Assembly (NCBI RefSeq): GCF_018736045.1
Contig: NZ_CP076132.1
Location: forward strand, 2,713,501-2,777,500
Direction of reading: 5' to 3'
DNA length: 64,000 nt
Source: Flammeovirga yaeyamensis
GTDB taxonomy: Bacteria > Bacteroidota > Bacteroidia > Cytophagales > Flammeovirgaceae
The translations under genes were made by a program, and so were the position numbers. Under the pieces are notes generated by a model, which saw nothing but the letters and a program-made list of their open reading frames with translations, was not told the DNA's origin and searched no databases. How positions within the stretch are numbered: the first letter of the stretch is position 1; the number at the start of each line of letters is the position of its first letter. This document shows, piece after piece, positions 19,114-29,037 of the stretch.

Positions 19114-19145
19114 AGCCCTTCAAGTTTTCTTGGAGGGCTTTTTTA
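19114..19145 (+). terminator. Intrinsic terminator of pyk
   Basis: AGCCCTTCAAG (19114-19124) pairs with CTTGGAGGGCT (19129-19139) with one G-T pair, followed by a T-rich run. The remaining roughly 240 bp up to the next gene show no convincing gene or motif. Confidence 0.88.
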
Positions 19146-19384
19146 TTTGTTATAACTCATTAACTAGTAGAAGTACAAGAATTATTATTTACTTCAATCA
19201 CTATTTTAATTCTTCCCTCCTTATAATAATGCAAATTTGAAAAAAGGGTGTGAAACAACGTTAAAAGTGAACTTTTATAGTCATCTATCCTGCTCAGACG
19301 TTGGAAAATTAGAATAGTAATTCGTTTTTTGTATATCGTAAGCCAATCGGTTTTTTTCATATAAAAATAGATACAACAGACAAT

Positions 19385-20464
19385 ATGAAACTTCTGGATA
19401 AGTATATTCTCAAAAAGTTTTTTAAGACATTTATTTTTGTAGTTCTGTTATTGAACATCATTGTATGTGTAGTAGACTACACAGAGAAGCAAGATGATTT
19501 CCTTAAACATGGACTCAGTTTCGGATACGTATTTAAAGAGTATTATGTAAATCTCTTTATACATTGGGTGAATACACTTAGTCCCCTGTCTATTTTTATA
19601 GCAGTAGTATTTATGACCGCTCGATTAGCTTCGCACACAGAAGTTATTTCGATCTTATCAAATGGTGTTTCTTACCATAGATTCTTAGCACCATATGTAG
19701 CGGGTGCAGTTTTAGTTGGTATAGTTATTTTTGGGCTTATTGGCTTTGCTGTTCCGAATGCATCAAAAACAAGAGTAGCTTTTGAAATTAAATACCTCAA
19801 AAGCCCCTATTATTTCAATGAGAGAGATATTCACTATAGAGTGAGTGATTCATCATATCTATATGTTGAAACGTATAACAACAGAATTAAGAGAGGTTAT
19901 CGTCCAACTTTAGAAGTACTTAGCGGAAACAAATTATTAAGTAAGCTTTCTGCTAACCGTATTCAATGGGATTCTACTAAAGAAGAATGGACTTTTGATA
20001 GATATGAAAAATATGAATTCAAGCCTGATGGAAAGCAAACCTTCTCGAAAGGAAATAGTTTGACCATGAAATTAAACTTGGATCCGAAATATTTCGAAAG
20101 TAAGTATGCCCTTCATGAAACGCTTACAAACACAGAATTGTCAGAGTTTATTGAAGCAGAAAAAGAAAGAGGTGTAGGTAACTTAGGTGTTTATGAAAAC
20201 GCCTTATACGAACGTTATGCTTATCCTTTCGCCATTCTTATCTTAACCATAATGGGTGTTTGTGTATCCTCTGTGAAATCAAGAAGAGGTTCCGGATATC
20301 AAATAGCCATGGGCTTTGTTCTTGCATTTATCTATTTATTAATGGTATTGATGTCAAGGGCAATTGCAGAAGCAGATACATTAAGTCCATTCCTAGCAGC
20401 TTGGCTCCCTAACATAATATTCTTTGTCGTTACGATTTACCTCTATTTTAAGGTACAGAAATAA
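19385..20464 (+). CDS. LptF/LptG-family (YjgP/YjgQ) permease
   Basis: The 359-residue protein has the family start MKLLDKYILKKFFKTF, transmembrane helices near 12-32, 55-75 and 100-122, a periplasmic beta-jellyroll-like middle (about 125-270), and three C-terminal helices. LptF/G form the inner-membrane part of the lipopolysaccharide export ABC transporter LptB2FG. Which of the two paralogues this is cannot be decided from sequence alone. It is a single-gene unit between two terminators. Confidence 0.87.
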   Translation: MKLLDKYILKKFFKTFIFVVLLLNIIVCVVDYTEKQDDFLKHGLSFGYVFKEYYVNLFIHWVNTLSPLSIFIAVVFMTARLASHTEVISILSNGVSYHRFLAPYVAGAVLVGIVIFGLIGFAVPNASKTRVAFEIKYLKSPYYFNERDIHYRVSDSSYLYVETYNNRIKRGYRPTLEVLSGNKLLSKLSANRIQWDSTKEEWTFDRYEKYEFKPDGKQTFSKGNSLTMKLNLDPKYFESKYALHETLTNTELSEFIEAEKERGVGNLGVYENALYERYAYPFAILILTIMGVCVSSVKSRRGSGYQIAMGFVLAFIYLLMVLMSRAIAEADTLSPFLAAWLPNIIFFVVTIYLYFKVQK

Positions 20465-20487
20465 TAAACGATAATTTGAACAAAATG

Positions 20488-20523
20488 AGAGTCTAACTAG
20501 TTAATGGTTAGACTCTTTTTTTA
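20488..20523 (+). terminator. Intrinsic terminator after the LptF/G gene
   Basis: AGAGTCTAAC (20488-20497) pairs with GTTAGACTCT (20507-20516), then a T run. Confidence 0.88.
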
Positions 20524-20531
20524 TACATTTG
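20524..20531 (+). promoter_or_regulatory. Probable -7 element of the DMT transporter gene
   Basis: TACATTTG matches TAnnTTTG and lies directly after the upstream terminator, 25 nt before the ATG at 20557. The TTTG element upstream is not clear because that position is inside the terminator stem. Confidence 0.45.
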
Positions 20532-20556
20532 CAGCACAAACTTTTAAACTTCCGAA

Positions 20557-21468
20557 ATGTTCAACGACCAATTCAAGTTACACATCATTGTGTTTATTTG
20601 GGGCTTTACGGCCATCCTAGGAGTACTCATTGAGCTTGACTCTTTTCAGTTAGTGTTTTACAGAACGCTAATTGCCGCCTTATCGATGGGTGTTTTTATG
20701 AAAATAAAAAAATGGGAAACAAAATTACCGACCAAAGATGTATTGAAATTATTGGGTACAGGTGGTTTGGTTGCCTTGCATTGGATCTTATTTTTTACAT
20801 CAGCAAAGATTTCAAAAGTAAGTGTCTGTTTAGCAGGTATTGCTACTACTGCCCTTTTTACCTCATTTCTTGAACCAATTTTCAATCGTACGAGTGTAAA
20901 ACCATATGAAGTTGTCTTAGGGTTATTCGTCATTGTGGGATTGTATATTATCTTCCAATTCGAATTTGATCATGCACTAGGATTATCACTTTCTTTGTGT
21001 GCTGCATTTGTTGCTTCTACTTTTAGTGTTTTAAATGGTAAGTTTGTGAAGAGAATTTCATCTCCAAAAATCACCTATTATGAAATGATCGGTGGTGCCA
21101 TCACCTCATTTATATTATTGCCCTTTTTATCGACAGGAGACACATGGTTATCTATCCCGTCGAATCAAGATATTATTTATTTATTGGTTCTTTCTATCGT
21201 TTGTACGACGGCTGCATATGCAGTTTGTGTAGAAATACAAAAGAATTTGAGTGCTTTTCAAGTCAACCTTACTGTAAACCTTGAACCTATCTATGGTATA
21301 TTATTGGCGCTAATGTTCTTTGGTGAAAAAGAACAAATGTCGCCGGGTTTTTATATTGGAGCAAGCGTTATTTTACTATCGGTTCTTTCTTATCCTGTTT
21401 TAAAAAAGAATTACAATAGAAGATCTTCAAATAATAAAAATTTACATCAAGAAGCGATGAACAGTTAA
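20557..21468 (+). CDS. EamA/DMT-superfamily inner-membrane transporter
   Basis: The 303-residue protein has about ten hydrophobic helices in two EamA halves. The first half begins FKLHIIVFIWGFTAILG and the second begins near LGLSLSLCAAFVAS. Members export metabolites, amino acids or nucleotide sugars. No specific substrate can be inferred. The tail after the last helix is short and basic. It appears to have its own promoter between the LptF/G terminator and the start. Confidence 0.87.
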   Translation: MFNDQFKLHIIVFIWGFTAILGVLIELDSFQLVFYRTLIAALSMGVFMKIKKWETKLPTKDVLKLLGTGGLVALHWILFFTSAKISKVSVCLAGIATTALFTSFLEPIFNRTSVKPYEVVLGLFVIVGLYIIFQFEFDHALGLSLSLCAAFVASTFSVLNGKFVKRISSPKITYYEMIGGAITSFILLPFLSTGDTWLSIPSNQDIIYLLVLSIVCTTAAYAVCVEIQKNLSAFQVNLTVNLEPIYGILLALMFFGEKEQMSPGFYIGASVILLSVLSYPVLKKNYNRRSSNNKNLHQEAMNS

Positions 21469-21508
21469 ATAATATTTCTAGAAAAAATATTTAAACATTT
21501 TACTTTAG

Positions 21509-21547
21509 GAGTTGATTTATTAATTTAAATAAATCAACTCTTTTTTT
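21509..21547 (+). terminator. Hairpin and T run abutting the next start codon
   Basis: A perfect 13-bp stem (21509-21521 with 21528-21540, GAGTTGATTTATT) is followed by seven T that run directly into the ATG at 21548. It looks like the terminator of the DMT gene, but it also occupies the whole translation-initiation region of the next gene. Confidence 0.75.
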
Positions 21548-22735
21548 ATGCATTCTACTTTCAAAAATATAAGACTATTCATCTCATTATTACCTTTCAT
21601 ACTTCTGTTTTACAGTTGTTCCGATAATGAAGATTTAAGTGATGAAATCAATTTAAATGAGACGGGCACACTAATTAATAGTAATCTAAAGGCTTCCCTA
21701 ACCACTCAGGAATTGAGATTAATTACCGAATTTGCTGGCTTTGGAAATATCACTCCAAAAATAGAATTTGATATTGAATCATATGTTCTGACTTATACAA
21801 CAAAAGACATCGATGATAATATTATCACCGTATCTGGAGTGGTCTCTATTCCTAAAACAGATAATCAACTATCTAGTATATTATTAAGCAGAGGTACAAC
21901 TCTAGCAAATACAAATTCACCTAGCATCAATTCGTTACCCACTTATGAACTAGGTGCAGCATTAGGCTATGTTATTATGACTCCGGATTTGATTGGATTT
22001 GGAGAAAGTAATGCCTTACCTCAAAATTATTTCATAAAGAATATTACCGCCTATTCATCTATTGATTTTTTAAAAGCAACCAAAGAGTTTCTAAATCAAA
22101 AAGGAGTATCCATCTCTAATGATTTAATTTTAGCAGGATATTCTCAAGGTGGTGCATCTACTTTCAGTATAATGGAGTATTTCGATGATTATAACAAAAC
22201 AGATTATCAAGTAAGTAAGGTGTATGCAGGTGCTGGAGGTTATTTTCTTGAGGAAGTAATGAATACAATTTTGAGTAATGACACCTATGACGCCCCATCG
22301 TTTTTAGCTTTAATTATCTATTCATTTAATGAAAATTATAGGATTGAAGATGGTTATGAATATTATTTCAATGCACCATACAATGATAGAATTGCCTCTA
22401 TACTTGATGGCTCATTAAATATTAGTCAAGTAAACAGTCAATTATCTGATAACATTGAAGAATTGTTTACATCAGAGTTTCTTTCATCAGTCAAAACGGG
22501 TAATGATGAAATAAATACCTATTTGAATTCCAACTCAATATCTGTTAAAAGATACAATTACCCTATTCATTTGTATCATTCTACTGAGGATGAGATTCTT
22601 CCAATCAGTACTTCAGATAGTCTTTATCAATCTTTAATCTTAGAAAATAATGAAGTGGAATACACCAAAGTTACAGGTAATCACTCCGATGCATCAATAG
22701 ATATTTTGATAAAAATATTCGATGATTTAAAATAA
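21548..22735 (+). CDS. Lipoprotein alpha/beta-hydrolase (secreted lipase/esterase-like)
   Basis: A lipoprotein signal ends at Cys-24 (LLFYSCSDN), so the protein is likely anchored to a membrane and exposed. The alpha/beta-hydrolase fold is shown by the nucleophile elbow GYSQGG (Ser-199), TPDLIGFGES upstream, a likely acid in STEDEILP near 355 and catalytic His in GNHSD near 383. The layout with a separate lid region (about 220-330) resembles secretory lipases. The start codon directly follows a terminator-like hairpin, which makes its expression unclear. Confidence 0.8.
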   Translation: MHSTFKNIRLFISLLPFILLFYSCSDNEDLSDEINLNETGTLINSNLKASLTTQELRLITEFAGFGNITPKIEFDIESYVLTYTTKDIDDNIITVSGVVSIPKTDNQLSSILLSRGTTLANTNSPSINSLPTYELGAALGYVIMTPDLIGFGESNALPQNYFIKNITAYSSIDFLKATKEFLNQKGVSISNDLILAGYSQGGASTFSIMEYFDDYNKTDYQVSKVYAGAGGYFLEEVMNTILSNDTYDAPSFLALIIYSFNENYRIEDGYEYYFNAPYNDRIASILDGSLNISQVNSQLSDNIEELFTSEFLSSVKTGNDEINTYLNSNSISVKRYNYPIHLYHSTEDEILPISTSDSLYQSLILENNEVEYTKVTGNHSDASIDILIKIFDDLK

Positions 22736-22827
22736 CGTATTATTTACACTTTATTGACTTTCATCAATAAAAATCAGCATTAAATAAAGTATATTAGATA
22801 TATCATTAATCCTAAAAGATAAACATC

Positions 22828-23706
22828 ATGAAGATCAAAAATATTTTAGTCCCAACAGACTTTTCGGTTGAAGCAAATAATGCACTCGAAATAGCTATTC
22901 AAATAGCTGAAAAGAACGATGCATCACTATCATTACTTCATGTTATCGATGTCCCTACTATCAATCATTATGATAGTCTATCTGTATTTGGTGCAGGTGA
23001 TGTGGGTATGGAAGATCCTGAGATTTATAATCATTACACCAATAAATTATCAAAAGTTGTTGATGATAAGATCAAAAAAATAATTGATACTTATCCCAAC
23101 ATTAAAATCGAAAAACACATTGAATTTGATTCACTTCAAAGACATTTAGCCGATTTCGTTAGTAAAGAAGAAACGGATCTAATTGTTATTGGCTCACAGG
23201 GTATTAATGGTTTAGATGAGCTTTTGGTAGGTTCTAATACCGAGAAAATAATTAGATTATCAAAAGTCCCTGTGCTTACCGTGAAAAAGAAAGATGAGAA
23301 GTTCGAACCAAAAAATATAGTTTTTGCCTCTGATTTCCATAAAGTTAATAACGGTGCAATTGCTACATTAAAGCTTTTCCAGGAAATATATGATTCGAAG
23401 ATTCATTTAGTGAAAGTGATCACCCCTAGTAATTTTGAAGCAACCCCCTATTCTATTCAACAATTAGAAGAGTTTGCTGAGTTACATAAATTTAAAAATT
23501 ACGATGTTCATAGCTTTAATGACTTTTCTGAAGAAGAAGGTATCAGAGGATTTGCTCAATTTATTGATGCAGACATGATATCATTGACCACTCATGGCAG
23601 AACGGGTATTCAACACCTTTTACTAGGAAGTATTGCCGAAGAAGTGGCCAACCACGCCGTTCGACCAGTACTTACTTTCAATAAAAAGATGAAAGATAAA
23701 GTTTAG
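22828..23706 (+). CDS. Tandem-domain universal stress protein
   Basis: Two UspA domains are fused in 292 residues. The first (1-150) carries the ATP-binding pattern GSQGINGLDELLVGSNTEK, and the second (157-290) carries THGRTGIQHLLLGSIAEE, both fitting G-X2-G-X9-G-S. Such proteins bind ATP and respond to starvation or stress. It is a single-gene unit with its own terminator. Confidence 0.93.
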   Translation: MKIKNILVPTDFSVEANNALEIAIQIAEKNDASLSLLHVIDVPTINHYDSLSVFGAGDVGMEDPEIYNHYTNKLSKVVDDKIKKIIDTYPNIKIEKHIEFDSLQRHLADFVSKEETDLIVIGSQGINGLDELLVGSNTEKIIRLSKVPVLTVKKKDEKFEPKNIVFASDFHKVNNGAIATLKLFQEIYDSKIHLVKVITPSNFEATPYSIQQLEEFAELHKFKNYDVHSFNDFSEEEGIRGFAQFIDADMISLTTHGRTGIQHLLLGSIAEEVANHAVRPVLTFNKKMKDKV

Positions 23707-23726
23707 TTATAAATGAAATGAATTTT

Positions 23727-23757
23727 AAGCTCATAGGTATCCTATGGGCTTTTTTTG
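23727..23757 (+). terminator. Intrinsic terminator of the Usp gene
   Basis: AAGCTCATAGG (23727-23737) pairs with CCTATGGGCTT (23741-23751) with one G-T pair, then T-rich sequence. Confidence 0.88.
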
Positions 23758-23816
23758 TACTTAAAATACATGAATAAACTGTATGAAAATACATTCAACA
23801 TACTTAAATTCGTAAC

Positions 23817-24914
23817 ATGAAAATTAAAGAAATCGTGAAAAGCTTGGAGCAATTAGCTCCTCCTGTATATCAAGAATCTTATGATAATTCAGGCCTTCTT
23901 ACCGGAAGTGGAAATGAAGAGGTAAAAGGCATATTGGTTACTTTAGATTGCGTAGAAGATATTGTAGATGAAGCAATTAATACTGGTTGTAATCTAATAG
24001 TGGCTCATCATCCATTGATTTTTGGAGGGTTGAAACGATTGAATGGAAAAAATTACGTTGAACGTACTGTAATTAAAGCCATTAAAAATGACATCGCTAT
24101 ATATGCTATTCATACCAATTTAGATAACATGAATAATGGTGTGAGTGCTAAGATTTGCAGCCTATTAGGTTTAGAAAATCTAAAAATACTTGCCCCTAAG
24201 AAAGATACTTTATTTAAATTGACTTCTTATGTACCAATCGAAGCTACTCAAAAAGTTTTAGAAGCACTTGGCAATGCTGGCGCTGGACAAATTGGAAATT
24301 ACTCCAATTGCAGTTATCAAACAAAAGGAATTGGCTCATTTTTAGGCAACTCGAATACCAATCCATCTGTTGGTCAAGCTAATCAGTTAGAAGAAGTTGA
24401 AGAAAACAAAATTGAAGTTCAATTTCCAATTCACTTAAAAGGATCGGTATTAAATGCACTTCACTCCTCGCATCCTTATGAAGAAGTAGCGTATCATATC
24501 ACAAAGTTAGAAAACGTGAATACAACTGTAGGATCTGGAATGTATGGTACTTATACTGAAGGCATTCCAGCTGATATATTCCTATCTAAATTAAAAGACA
24601 CATTCAAAGTTGGAGCGATTAGACATACTAAAGTCGTGAATAAAACGATTAAAAAGGTGGCCGTTTGTGGTGGTGCAGGAAGCTTCTTACTTGGAAATGC
24701 TAAAGGAGTTAAAGCTGATGTCTTTATTACAGGTGATTTTAAATATCATGAATTTTTTGATGCTGAAGATCAAATCATGATTGCAGATATTGGACACTAC
24801 GAAAGTGAGCAATTTACCTCCGAATTATTAATTGATTATATCAAAGAGCAATTTGATGAAATAAAAGTGATCAAAACTTCCAATAATACTAATCCTGTTC
24901 ACTATTTTTACTAG
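23817..24914 (+). CDS. Nif3-like dinuclear metal-centre protein (DUF34, YqfO type)
   Basis: The 365-residue protein has the N-terminal Nif3 half with LVAHHPLIFGG near 61-71 and AIHTNLDN near 98-105. A PII-like insert follows (about 130-220), then the C-terminal half with GGAGSFL and DIGHYESE metal-ligand segments. The long form with an insert is the YqfO type that forms toroidal hexamers. Its biochemical role is disputed; GTP cyclohydrolase and cofactor-repair roles have been proposed for the family. Confidence 0.92.
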   Translation: MKIKEIVKSLEQLAPPVYQESYDNSGLLTGSGNEEVKGILVTLDCVEDIVDEAINTGCNLIVAHHPLIFGGLKRLNGKNYVERTVIKAIKNDIAIYAIHTNLDNMNNGVSAKICSLLGLENLKILAPKKDTLFKLTSYVPIEATQKVLEALGNAGAGQIGNYSNCSYQTKGIGSFLGNSNTNPSVGQANQLEEVEENKIEVQFPIHLKGSVLNALHSSHPYEEVAYHITKLENVNTTVGSGMYGTYTEGIPADIFLSKLKDTFKVGAIRHTKVVNKTIKKVAVCGGAGSFLLGNAKGVKADVFITGDFKYHEFFDAEDQIMIADIGHYESEQFTSELLIDYIKEQFDEIKVIKTSNNTNPVHYFY

Positions 24915-24992
24915 AAACACATAATCACATACTTTAATTCTTGGTACATCATAAACATTTTGTGCCTTGAAGCTTATTTTTTATAAACACAA

Positions 24993-25670
24993 ATGGCGGA
25001 TAAATCAAGTATTTTTGACATGATTGGGCCTATTATGATTGGTCCTTCTAGCTCTCACACCGCAGGAGTAGTACGTATAGGTAGAGTTGGTTTTAAGATG
25101 ATTGGAGGAATTCCAGAACATGCTGAAATCGTTTTTTATAATTCGTTTGCACGAACTTATGAAGGTCACGGTTCTGATAAAGCAATCATATCAGGTTTAA
25201 TGGGAATGTCAACTGATGATCCTAATATCAAAAAATCTTTTGAAATTGCTGAAGCAAAATCTTTTGATTACGAATTTAGGCCTGTAGGTAATGCATCTGC
25301 ACATCATCCAAACACCATCAAGCTGATTTTGACTAAAGAGGATCGTAAACTTGAAATAGTTGGTGTTTCTAAAGGCGGAGGAATCATCTCTATTCGACAA
25401 GTAAATGGTTATTCTTCTAACTTTAGTGCAAACTCTCCTACCTTGATTGTCACTGCAGAAGATAGAAAAGGATCTATATCCTTCATTTCAAATCTCTTAG
25501 CACAAGAAGATGTAAATATTGCAGAAATGACCGTTTCTAGAAAAGGTAAACATCAAACTGCTTGTCAGTTTATAGAAATGGACTCTGCCCCTCGAGATAT
25601 AACATTAGAGTACCTTAAAAGTATAAAATGGGTACAAGACGTAACATTTTTACCAAATGTTGACGACTAA
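24993..25670 (+). CDS. sdaAB: L-serine dehydratase, iron-sulfur-dependent, beta subunit
   Basis: The 225-residue protein starts with the beta-subunit hallmark FDMIGPIMIGPSSSHTAG (residues 8-25), followed by GHGSDKAI, and ends with an ACT domain (about 147-220). With the alpha subunit it deaminates L-serine to pyruvate and ammonia using a 4Fe-4S cluster. The alpha subunit gene is not adjacent on either side, so it must be elsewhere if the enzyme is functional. Confidence 0.9.
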   Translation: MADKSSIFDMIGPIMIGPSSSHTAGVVRIGRVGFKMIGGIPEHAEIVFYNSFARTYEGHGSDKAIISGLMGMSTDDPNIKKSFEIAEAKSFDYEFRPVGNASAHHPNTIKLILTKEDRKLEIVGVSKGGGIISIRQVNGYSSNFSANSPTLIVTAEDRKGSISFISNLLAQEDVNIAEMTVSRKGKHQTACQFIEMDSAPRDITLEYLKSIKWVQDVTFLPNVDD

Positions 25671-25776
25671 ATAGTTTACATTAGAAAACTTTACTAAATT
25701 AAGTGCATGTTTTAAATATTGTTTTGAAACATGCACTTCCATTTAATTTTTTAATGCGTTTGCATTACATATTACC

Positions 25777-27120
25777 ATGACAAGAAACAAACTCCTCTTA
25801 TTTTTATTATCATCGATAACTTCAGTGTCAATTTATGCCCAAGAGACTTGGGATTACAAGCAATGTGTCGAATATGCTATCGAAAATAACCTTTCTGTTA
25901 AGCTTCAATCGTATAACGTAAATGAGAGAACAGAAGAATTTAAACAGGCAAAATCTCAACGCTATCCTAATGTAACAGGTTTTTATAACCATAGTTTTAA
26001 TAGAGGTTTAAACCCAGATCCGAACACCAACTTATTGGTAAATCAAATTACAAATAATGGTCAGTTTGGAGCTCAAGTTGGTGTTCCGATTTTTGGTGGC
26101 CTAAAGGTTAGAAACCAAATAAAACAGTCAAAGGTCAATATTGAGAGTGCGACTTACAGCAAAGAAAAAATGGAGAACGACATCGTTCTTCAGGTTACTG
26201 AAAACTATCTTGATGTTATCTTTAAATATGAAAATGTAGGTATCTCAGAAAAGAGAGTCACCAATCTTAAAGAACAAGTTGATCGAACTAAAAGATTGGT
26301 TGATGCCGGTTCTGCTCCTCTTTCAGAATTATTGGATTTACTTTCTCAGTCAGCTGATTCAGAAAGACAATTGACTGAAGCTGAAAATGCTTACAATATT
26401 GCATTACTTACACTAAAACAATCTATGCAATTGGATTTCAATACTGAATTTGAGATTGATATTCCAGAATTTGCTGAGCCTGATACTACATTACAGTTTG
26501 TTCCATCTAACGAGGTATTTGAAGAATCTAAACGCATTATGCCTGAAATTCAAGCGGCAAAGATGAATATTCAGGTTTCTGAGTATCAAAGAAAGATTGC
26601 AAAAGGTGACTTCTACCCAACATTAAATTTAAATGGTAATGTAAGTACGGGTTACTCATCAAATTACATTAATAGAAATGATCCTAACGACAATTCTTTG
26701 ATGCGTCAATTTGAAGATTATTTCAGTCAAGTAGCTTCAATTCAAATGAATATTCCTATTTACAGTAAACGTAATGTAAAGACGAATGTAAATAAAGCAA
26801 CTATTGCAATTAGAAAGAATGAAGTTCAATTAGAACAAGAACTTAATACATTAAGAATAAATATAGAACAAGCATATATTAATGCATTATCGGCACAAAA
26901 AACATATGTATCTAATAAAAAATCAGTTGAATCGTTAGAAGAACAGTTCCGTTCAGTAAATAAGCGATTTGAATCTGGTGCTGCGAATACTACCGATTAT
27001 GTTGTTGCTGAAAACAATTTGAATATTGCACGTGCAGAATTAAATAGATCGAAATATCAATTTATCTTTTCTATGAAGATACTTGATTTTTATTCGGGTG
27101 AAGAAATTATTATTGAATAG
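25777..27120 (+). CDS. TolC-family outer-membrane efflux protein
   Basis: A signal peptide (to about residue 21, SIYAQE) precedes two outer-membrane efflux repeats made of long helices and short barrel strands. Segments such as WDYKQCVEYAIENNLSV near 24-40 and the repeated RFESGAANTTDYVVAENNL near 391 are family-typical. The protein would form the trimeric outer-membrane channel of a type I secretion or RND pump. No membrane-fusion or RND gene is adjacent; only a small DUF2147 gene follows 11 nt later. Confidence 0.92.
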   Translation: MTRNKLLLFLLSSITSVSIYAQETWDYKQCVEYAIENNLSVKLQSYNVNERTEEFKQAKSQRYPNVTGFYNHSFNRGLNPDPNTNLLVNQITNNGQFGAQVGVPIFGGLKVRNQIKQSKVNIESATYSKEKMENDIVLQVTENYLDVIFKYENVGISEKRVTNLKEQVDRTKRLVDAGSAPLSELLDLLSQSADSERQLTEAENAYNIALLTLKQSMQLDFNTEFEIDIPEFAEPDTTLQFVPSNEVFEESKRIMPEIQAAKMNIQVSEYQRKIAKGDFYPTLNLNGNVSTGYSSNYINRNDPNDNSLMRQFEDYFSQVASIQMNIPIYSKRNVKTNVNKATIAIRKNEVQLEQELNTLRINIEQAYINALSAQKTYVSNKKSVESLEEQFRSVNKRFESGAANTTDYVVAENNLNIARAELNRSKYQFIFSMKILDFYSGEEIIIE

Positions 27121-27131
27121 AGATTATAATT

Positions 27132-27557
27132 ATGAACAAAACAATTCTTCTTTTACTAACAGGACTCTTTCTATCAATTTGTAGTTATGCTCAGGAATCT
27201 TCAGTTTTTGGCATATGGAAAACAATTGATGATGAAACAAACGAAGCTAAAGCTTATGTAGAGATTTATAAAGAAGCTGATAATACTATGTCAGGTAAAA
27301 TCATTAAGCTTTTGAAAGATCCTGAAGATACTACTTGTGATAAATGTCCTGGAAATAAAAAGGACCAAAAAGTTATGGGTATGCAAATCATTTGGGGAAT
27401 GGAAAAAAATGGCGACCAGTGGACAGATGGTAAAGTTTTAAAGCCTGAAAATGGTAAAATTTATTCATGCAAAGTATGGGTAGAAGAAGGAAAGTTACAA
27501 GTAAGAGGTTATTTAGGTTTTATTTATAAAACTCAAACTTGGTTAAGAGTTGAATAA
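27132..27557 (+). CDS. Secreted DUF2147-family protein
   Basis: The 141-residue product has a signal peptide (MNKTILLLLTGLFLSICSYAQ) and a lipocalin-like DUF2147 domain with GIWKTIDDETNEAKAYVEIY, a CxxC at 78-81 region (CDKCPGN), a central MGMQIIWGM and the C-terminal GYLGFIYKTQTWLR. The function of the family is unknown. The 11-nt gap suggests cotranscription with the TolC gene. Confidence 0.85.
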   Translation: MNKTILLLLTGLFLSICSYAQESSVFGIWKTIDDETNEAKAYVEIYKEADNTMSGKIIKLLKDPEDTTCDKCPGNKKDQKVMGMQIIWGMEKNGDQWTDGKVLKPENGKIYSCKVWVEEGKLQVRGYLGFIYKTQTWLRVE

Positions 27558-27574
27558 AAAGCGTCTTATAATAA

Positions 27575-27612
27575 AAATAGGCTATCTCAATTAAATGAGA
27601 TAGCCTATTTTT
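27575..27612. terminator. Bidirectional terminator between DUF2147 and accC
   Basis: A perfect 15-bp stem (27575-27589 with 27596-27610; AAATAGGCTATCTCA) lies between convergent genes, with A-rich sequence on the left and T-rich sequence on the right. Confidence 0.9.
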
Positions 27613-27629
27613 TTATCTATAGATAGTAC

Positions 27630-28973
27630 TTACAGTGTTTCGTAAGTATGTTCTTCCATAAACTTAGTTGTAAAGTGACCTGATTGGAACACTTCATTAT
27701 CCATTAAACGCAAGTGGAATGGAATAGTAGTTTTAATACCTTCGATAACGAATTCATTTAAAGCTCTTTTCATTCTCTTGATAGCCTCTGCTCTTGTTTC
27801 AGCAGTAACAATCAATTTTGCGATCATTGAATCATAATTTGGAGGAATAGTATATCCTGTATATACGTGAGTATCTACACGAACACCTGGTCCACCAGGA
27901 ATATGTAAAGTAGTAATCTTACCAGGACTTGGTCTGAAATCATTTGCAGGGTCCTCAGCATTGATACGACACTCGATAGAGTGTGCTTGTGGAGCGTAAT
28001 TCTTTCCAGAAATTTTCTCTCCAGCTGCTACTTTAATTTGTTCCTTAATTAAATCGAAACCAGTTACTTGCTCAGTAACAGGGTGCTCTACTTGAATACG
28101 AGTGTTCATTTCCATGAAATAGAAATCACCATGCTTGTCCACTAGGAATTCTACTGTACCAGCACCTTCGTATTTAATTTTTTCAGCACCTGCGATAGCA
28201 GCCTTACCCATCTTCTCTCTCAATTCTGGAGATAAAGCTGGTGAAGGAGCCTCCTCAGTAAGCTTTTGGTGACGACGTTGGATTGAACAGTCTCTTTCAG
28301 ACAAGTGACATGCACTACCGTAGCTATCTCCAATAATTTGGATTTCTACGTGACGTGGTTCTTCAACGAATTTTTCAAGATACATACCATCGTTACCGAA
28401 TGCTGCAGCAGACTCTTGACGAGCTGAATCCCAAGCTTTTTGGAATTCGTCTGGAGAAGTAACGATACGCATACCTCTACCTCCACCACCTGCAGTAGCT
28501 TTTAAGATAACTGGATATTTGATTTGCTCAGCGATTTCAAGACCTTGTTCAACAGAGTCTAACAAACCTTCTGAACCAGGGATAGTAGGAACGCCAGCTT
28601 CTTTCATAGTAGCTTTTGCCGTTGCCTTGTCACCCATTGAATCAATCATATCTGCAGAAGCTCCAATAAATTTAATATTGTTTTCCTCACAGATACGAGA
28701 GAAATTAGCATTCTCTGACAAGAAACCGTATCCTGGATGGATCGCATCACAGTTAGTGATTTCAGCTGCCGCAAGAATGTTTGGTATATTTAGATAAGAA
28801 TCTGTACTTGCTGCTGGACCGATACAAACTGCCTCGTCAGCAAATTTTACGTGCAAGCTTTCCTTATCAGCTGTAGAGTAAACTGCTACTGTTTTGATAC
28901 CCATCTCAGAACAAGTACGGATAACACGCAGTGCAATTTCTCCTCTATTTGCGATTAGTATTTTTTTGAACAC
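27630..28973 (-). CDS. accC: Acetyl-CoA carboxylase, biotin carboxylase subunit
   Basis: AccC carboxylates the biotin on AccB using ATP and bicarbonate, starting fatty-acid synthesis. The 447-residue ATP-grasp protein begins [18 protein letters not shown] and has the glycine-rich ATP loop [12 protein letters not shown] near 160, [12 protein letters not shown] near 229, and [14 protein letters not shown] near 287. It is the last gene of the minus-strand accB-accC pair. The carboxyltransferase genes accA and accD are not in this stretch. Confidence 0.96.
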   Translation of the reverse strand: MFKKILIANRGEIALRVIRTCSEMGIKTVAVYSTADKESLHVKFADEAVCIGPAASTDSYLNIPNILAAAEITNCDAIHPGYGFLSENANFSRICEENNIKFIGASADMIDSMGDKATAKATMKEAGVPTIPGSEGLLDSVEQGLEIAEQIKYPVILKATAGGGGRGMRIVTSPDEFQKAWDSARQESAAAFGNDGMYLEKFVEEPRHVEIQIIGDSYGSACHLSERDCSIQRRHQKLTEEAPSPALSPELREKMGKAAIAGAEKIKYEGAGTVEFLVDKHGDFYFMEMNTRIQVEHPVTEQVTGFDLIKEQIKVAAGEKISGKNYAPQAHSIECRINAEDPANDFRPSPGKITTLHIPGGPGVRVDTHVYTGYTIPPNYDSMIAKLIVTAETRAEAIKRMKRALNEFVIEGIKTTIPFHLRLMDNEVFQSGHFTTKFMEEHTYETL

Positions 28974-29037
28974 GATGTTCCTATTTTAGTAAGAAGTTAT
29001 ATTTAACTGTATGCTATAGATCATTCTAAAAGAACGA

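Noticed and set aside
19160-19360. A 66-codon minus-strand reading frame between pyk and the LptF/G gene
   Set aside because: Codon use and composition look random (many rare changes, no family resemblance), no promoter or context supports it, and part of it overlaps the 5' region of the next gene.
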